Origin: Ktedonobacterales bacterium
GTDB lineage: Bacteria; Chloroflexota; Ktedonobacteria; Ktedonobacterales; JADMIN01
Assembly (NCBI GenBank): GCA_025450405.1
Contig: JANWHL010000177.1
Span: 1 to 16,329, forward strand
Length of the DNA: 16,329 nt
Reading direction: 5' to 3'
The notes beneath the pieces were generated by a model that searched no databases, was not told the DNA's origin, and was given only the letters and a program-made list of their open reading frames with translations. A program made the position numbers and the translations under genes. Below are positions 13,827-16,329 of the stretch, piece by piece. Within the stretch, counting starts at the first letter, position 1. Every line of letters begins with the position of its first letter.

Positions 13827-15353
13827 TTACGGCGTCTGGTTGAGTAGGACCGCCGCCCAGTCTGGGTCATCGTCCAGCCGATGAACGAATTCGCCAGCCC
13901 GCCATTGCGCGACAGTGCAGCCATGTAAGATGAGGGAATCTGGGGTGACGCGCCCCTCCGCCATCAGGCGAGATATGGCACGGCCGTCCTCCACAAGAGC
14001 GCTGTCAACCATGAGCGCCTGGGTCTCAGTGATCTGGACCGGCGGACTTTGGGCATTCCCAAATCGATCGCGCAGCCGGAAGAACGGATCGAGATCTGAG
14101 CCTGTGAGGTCATTCGCGCCCGCGCCGAGGATCGCTCGACAATCTATCGCCCAGATAAGCACGCGGCCCTTCTGAACGACCCGGCTCCTGGAAACACGGC
14201 AACCCGACGCAGACCCCCAAACGCGTAACCAGTCGTCGGTTAGCGAGCATAATTCGTCTGCCTGCGCCTCAGTGAGTTCGCGAGATGCCACATATGGGTA
14301 GAGTCTCGCCGCATCCGGCATGGTCTCAAGGTCCTCTAGACGGTCCGCGCCATCCAGGCTGCCTTGTTCATTAAACGCGGGGTCAAGGCGGGCGTTGCGC
14401 AGGTGCGCCCCATGAAAGGTGGCACCGTGTGTCTTAGTGCCCCTCAGGTCCGCGCGCTCCAGATGCGCCGCACTCAAGTCAGCATGGGCGAGATGGGCAT
14501 TTGTAAGGTCGGCGCCGATCAAGCGCGCCATTACCAGTCTAGCGCTTTCCATGTGGGCACCGCTAAGCCGAGCGCCATCGAGAGATGCGAACGGTAGGTT
14601 CGCTCTGTTCAGATGGGCGCTGCGGAGATTGGCCCCGCGCAAGTCAGCGAAGTAAAAGTTCGCTTCCTCGGCATGCGCGTCCTCGAGGTCAGCGCGCTGA
14701 AGGTTCGCATCCATGAGCCAGGCCTGATCCAAGCGAGCACCACGAAGGATCGCTCCCATCAAGTTGGATGAAACCAATCGGGCACCACGCAGGCCAGTCT
14801 CTCTGAGGTTGGCGCGCTCCAAGTCAGCAAGAGTGAGATCGGCCTCATCAAGCCAGGCGCCAGGCAGGGTTGCGTCTCTGAGGTTGGCGCTGACCAGAAG
14901 TGATCGCTCGAGATGGATCCGCTCCATAGTTGTGCCGCTCAAGTTAGCATCCGACAGATCGACTCCTTCAAAGAAGGCGGCTGAGAGACTGGCACCTTGC
15001 AGGTGAGCCTCGCGAAGGCTGGCGCCACGCAGAACGGCCTCGGAAAGATCGGCGCCTTCAAGATGGAGCAGGGCCAGCGGCGGCTTCAGAGCATCTTCCC
15101 GGCGCAGTTCGCCCGCCGCCTGCGCATGAGTCAACCGCCCAGGTGGCGCGGCGGCGAGCGCTTCCGCCGCCAACCAAAATACGTCGCCGCCGGTCAACCG
15201 CATACCAATGAACGCCTCCTGCCCGGCGGCCAGGCCCGCCCGTGATCGCCGCAACAGGTCTTCCAAGAGAGCGGCTCGCTCGGGAGGAATCTCATCTCCC
15301 CATCGCGGACCTTGTACTGAGCCTGATGATAGGCGGCCCTCGCCTGCTGTCAC
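13827..15353 (-). CDS. Large pentapeptide-repeat protein with an unrecognised C-terminal domain
   Basis: The protein has 508 residues from a GTG at 15353, chosen because GAGGTGA lies 5 nt upstream; an ATG at 15413 would add 20 residues but lacks a ribosome site. The N-terminal ~90 residues include RLTGGDVFWLAAEALAAAP, a segment familiar from Chloroflexota pentapeptide proteins. About residues 95-326 are some 46 continuous A(D/N/S)LxG-type pentads (GADLSEAVLRGASLREAHLQ and so on), which fold into a right-handed square beta-helix. The last ~150 residues (from about DAARLYPYV) have no repeats and two clusters with W and C (DDWLRVWGSASGC, then HGCTVAQWRAGEF); I do not recognise them. Some pentapeptide proteins (Qnr, McbG) protect DNA gyrase. 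Position 274 nt after the toxin-like gene makes an immunity role possible, but this is inference. GC content is lower than its neighbours. Confidence 0.8.
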   Translation of the reverse strand: MTAGEGRLSSGSVQGPRWGDEIPPERAALLEDLLRRSRAGLAAGQEAFIGMRLTGGDVFWLAAEALAAAPPGRLTHAQAAGELRREDALKPPLALLHLEGADLSEAVLRGASLREAHLQGASLSAAFFEGVDLSDANLSGTTMERIHLERSLLVSANLRDATLPGAWLDEADLTLADLERANLRETGLRGARLVSSNLMGAILRGARLDQAWLMDANLQRADLEDAHAEEANFYFADLRGANLRSAHLNRANLPFASLDGARLSGAHMESARLVMARLIGADLTNAHLAHADLSAAHLERADLRGTKTHGATFHGAHLRNARLDPAFNEQGSLDGADRLEDLETMPDAARLYPYVASRELTEAQADELCSLTDDWLRVWGSASGCRVSRSRVVQKGRVLIWAIDCRAILGAGANDLTGSDLDPFFRLRDRFGNAQSPPVQITETQALMVDSALVEDGRAISRLMAEGRVTPDSLILHGCTVAQWRAGEFVHRLDDDPDWAAVLLNQTP

Positions 15354-15358
15354 CACTC

Positions 15359-15365
15359 TCACCTC
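15359..15365 (-). promoter_or_regulatory. Ribosome binding site deciding the pentapeptide gene start
   Basis: Minus-strand GAGGTGA, a 7-base match to the anti-Shine-Dalgarno, lies 5 nt before the GTG at 15353. Nothing comparable precedes the upstream ATG at 15413. Confidence 0.5.
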
Positions 15366-15475
15366 TCTTTGAACGCAAGGCGGTCTCCGGCTAGATCGCG
15401 CCGCCGATTTCATGCCACGAAATCAGCATGCGGCGCACTCCCGCGCCTGCGCTGTCCGCTCCTGGCTGACCGTAT

Positions 15476-15490
15476 GCTCTTCAGAAGAGC
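15476..15490. promoter_or_regulatory. Perfect 7-bp-arm palindrome upstream of the pentapeptide gene
   Basis: GCTCTTC and GAAGAGC flank a single central A, giving a 15-bp dyad in the non-coding gap between the toxin-like gene and the pentapeptide gene (15354-15627). It resembles a dimeric repressor site more than a terminator. No clear promoter hexamers were found around it. The rest of the gap shows nothing I can assign. Confidence 0.35.
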
Positions 15491-15627
15491 GCGGGATACC
15501 CAAACGAGCGGGAGTCGTGCTGAGCGGTACGGAACCGGCTTTGCCTGCCAGAATGTGACCTGGTTCGATGTCCGCCCTGCACCTCTCTCGCAGAGCGGAC
15601 TTCGACTGCTGCGCGCCGTCACCTCGA

Positions 15628-16329
15628 TTAGCAACCAGTTCCGGACTCCGGCCAGCCCCCGTTGAGAATCACATCCACAGCCCGTGCCCGTCCGAAGGTC
15701 TGGTTCAGCACCTCGGCATCGACCTGACTGTTGATCACATACTGGAGTGAGTTGTTTGTGGAGATCCGCGAGATTTTGCCCTCCGCCGCGAGGCGATCCA
15801 GGAGATCCTGTGGAGCCCATCCACGGTAGACACCTCCGGCGACCTTGTTGGAGGAGTATTCCGCAGCGCGTAGGGCATCATCCGTGAAGTAAATCCCTTC
15901 GCCATTCTCCAGTCGCCGCCACGGTCGGCTTTGCTGCCGGGCGATGGCGTCATCAACCTTGAACGAGTCAATCGCCGTGTCCGATCCATGATACAACCAC
16001 AGGCCGCCATCGTCGCAGCTGCCGGCGGTCGGCGCGCCCCCCTGGCCGCCGCGGCCCATGCCGCTGTCGCCCGCGGGCCCGGCCGGCGCGTCCCGCTCCC
16101 CGACGCCGTCGACCGGGCTGGGGCCCGGCCCGCCCCCCGGCGACGGCGGGGTCTCGGTGGAGTAGAACGGGGTGCTGCGGTTGATGGCCGGCCCGAGCGG
16201 ATTGGTGTTGTCCGACGGCCCCGGCGTGCTCGCTGGCGTGCTCGCCGGCGGGACAATCACCGCCTGGGTGGTGGTCGTCGGCGGATTGTAGAGATCGTGG
16301 ATCTGCTGCGCCACCCCCTTGACGGTCGC
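15628..16329 (-). CDS. Probable RHS/polymorphic toxin, C-terminal part, with ADP-ribosyltransferase-like tip
   Basis: The frame is open to the window edge, so the gene continues to the right; 233 codons plus stop are seen. The first ~100 residues are a low-complexity Pro/Thr/Gly linker (VIVPPASTPASTPGPS, then GGGPGPSPVDGVG), typical between an RHS barrel and its toxin tip. The C-terminal ~124 residues (nt 15631-16002) form a compact domain: LWLYHGSDTAIDSF, GEGIYFTDDALRAAEYS, then GVYRGWAPQDLLDRLAAEGK and a terminal ILNGGWPESG. LYHGS followed ~30 residues later by G.GIYFTD....A..YS resembles the H-Y type ADP-ribosyltransferases (DUF3990/PARP-like), which modify target proteins or nucleic acids using NAD+. 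The third catalytic residue was not assigned. The RHS assignment is inferred from the RHS core fragment downstream. Confidence 0.6.
   Translation of the reverse strand, partial: ATVKGVAQQIHDLYNPPTTTTQAVIVPPASTPASTPGPSDNTNPLGPAINRSTPFYSTETPPSPGGGPGPSPVDGVGERDAPAGPAGDSGMGRGGQGGAPTAGSCDDGGLWLYHGSDTAIDSFKVDDAIARQQSRPWRRLENGEGIYFTDDALRAAEYSSNKVAGGVYRGWAPQDLLDRLAAEGKISRISTNNSLQYVINSQVDAEVLNQTFGRARAVDVILNGGWPESGTGC

Noticed and set aside
15410..15820. Minus-strand open frame overlapping the end of the toxin-like gene, considered as an immunity gene
   Set aside because: Composition is Arg/Gly/Ser-rich and irregular, with no ribosome site, and it overlaps the toxin domain in another frame.

Overview
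The window is GC-rich throughout, about 70-73% in sampled coding lines and dropping to about 50-62% in one block near the right end. The genes are bacterial. The best guess is a Chloroflexota bacterium, perhaps close to Ktedonobacteria or Thermomicrobia, at modest confidence. This rests on the style of the RHS core fragment (TTTYYAANGQR ... YGTTGYASGIMPGS ... GQHADAATGL), a pentapeptide protein with an N-terminal segment of the 'RLTGGDVFWLAAEAL' kind, Thr/Pro linkers after lipoprotein signals, and the folP-folC pair. No rRNA, tRNA or CRISPR array was seen.

Layout, left to right. (1) 1-182: the last 59 codons of an S9 (prolyl oligopeptidase-type) serine peptidase, then a short non-coding stretch with a GC hairpin and a small tandem repeat. 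(2) 449-1189: an STM3941-type membrane protein. (3) 1232-3909: a self-contained transcription unit with a good sigma70-type promoter and a near-palindrome over its -10 box. It encodes a winged-helix ArsR-like regulator, a 71-residue PLDc_N-type membrane protein, an ABC ATPase and an ABC-2 permease. (4) 4044-6310, minus strand: folP and folC, overlapping by ATGA, for folate synthesis. (5) 6390-8134, plus strand: a 73-residue Cys-pair (zinc-ribbon-like) protein with its own promoter, and an Asp-box lipoprotein probably folded as a beta-propeller.

(6) 8252-13566: an unusual cluster. A minus-strand operon starts from a near-consensus promoter (TTGACA, 17 bp, TACAAT). It encodes a roughly 1057-residue membrane-anchored STAND-like P-loop NTPase with TPR-like repeats, followed by a two-TM protein with the same repeat type. 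The second gene is cut by one in-frame TAG exactly where the repeat consensus has Tyr. Divergent from the operon is a single-domain 81-residue LuxR/GerE HTH protein with its own promoter. This looks like a membrane-associated NTPase/TPR signalling or conflict system that I cannot match to a named one.

(7) 13569-16329, minus strand: a polymorphic-toxin region. The window ends inside the C-terminal part of what is probably an RHS-type protein, with a Pro/Gly-rich linker and an ADP-ribosyltransferase-like tip (H...Y signature). Downstream are a pentapeptide-repeat protein of about 46 pentads with an unrecognised C-terminal domain, and then a broken RHS core fragment in the same orientation. Base composition falls abruptly at the start of the toxin tip and rises again at the RHS fragment. 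The toxin tip plus pentapeptide gene therefore look like a transferred cassette flanked by RHS sequence.
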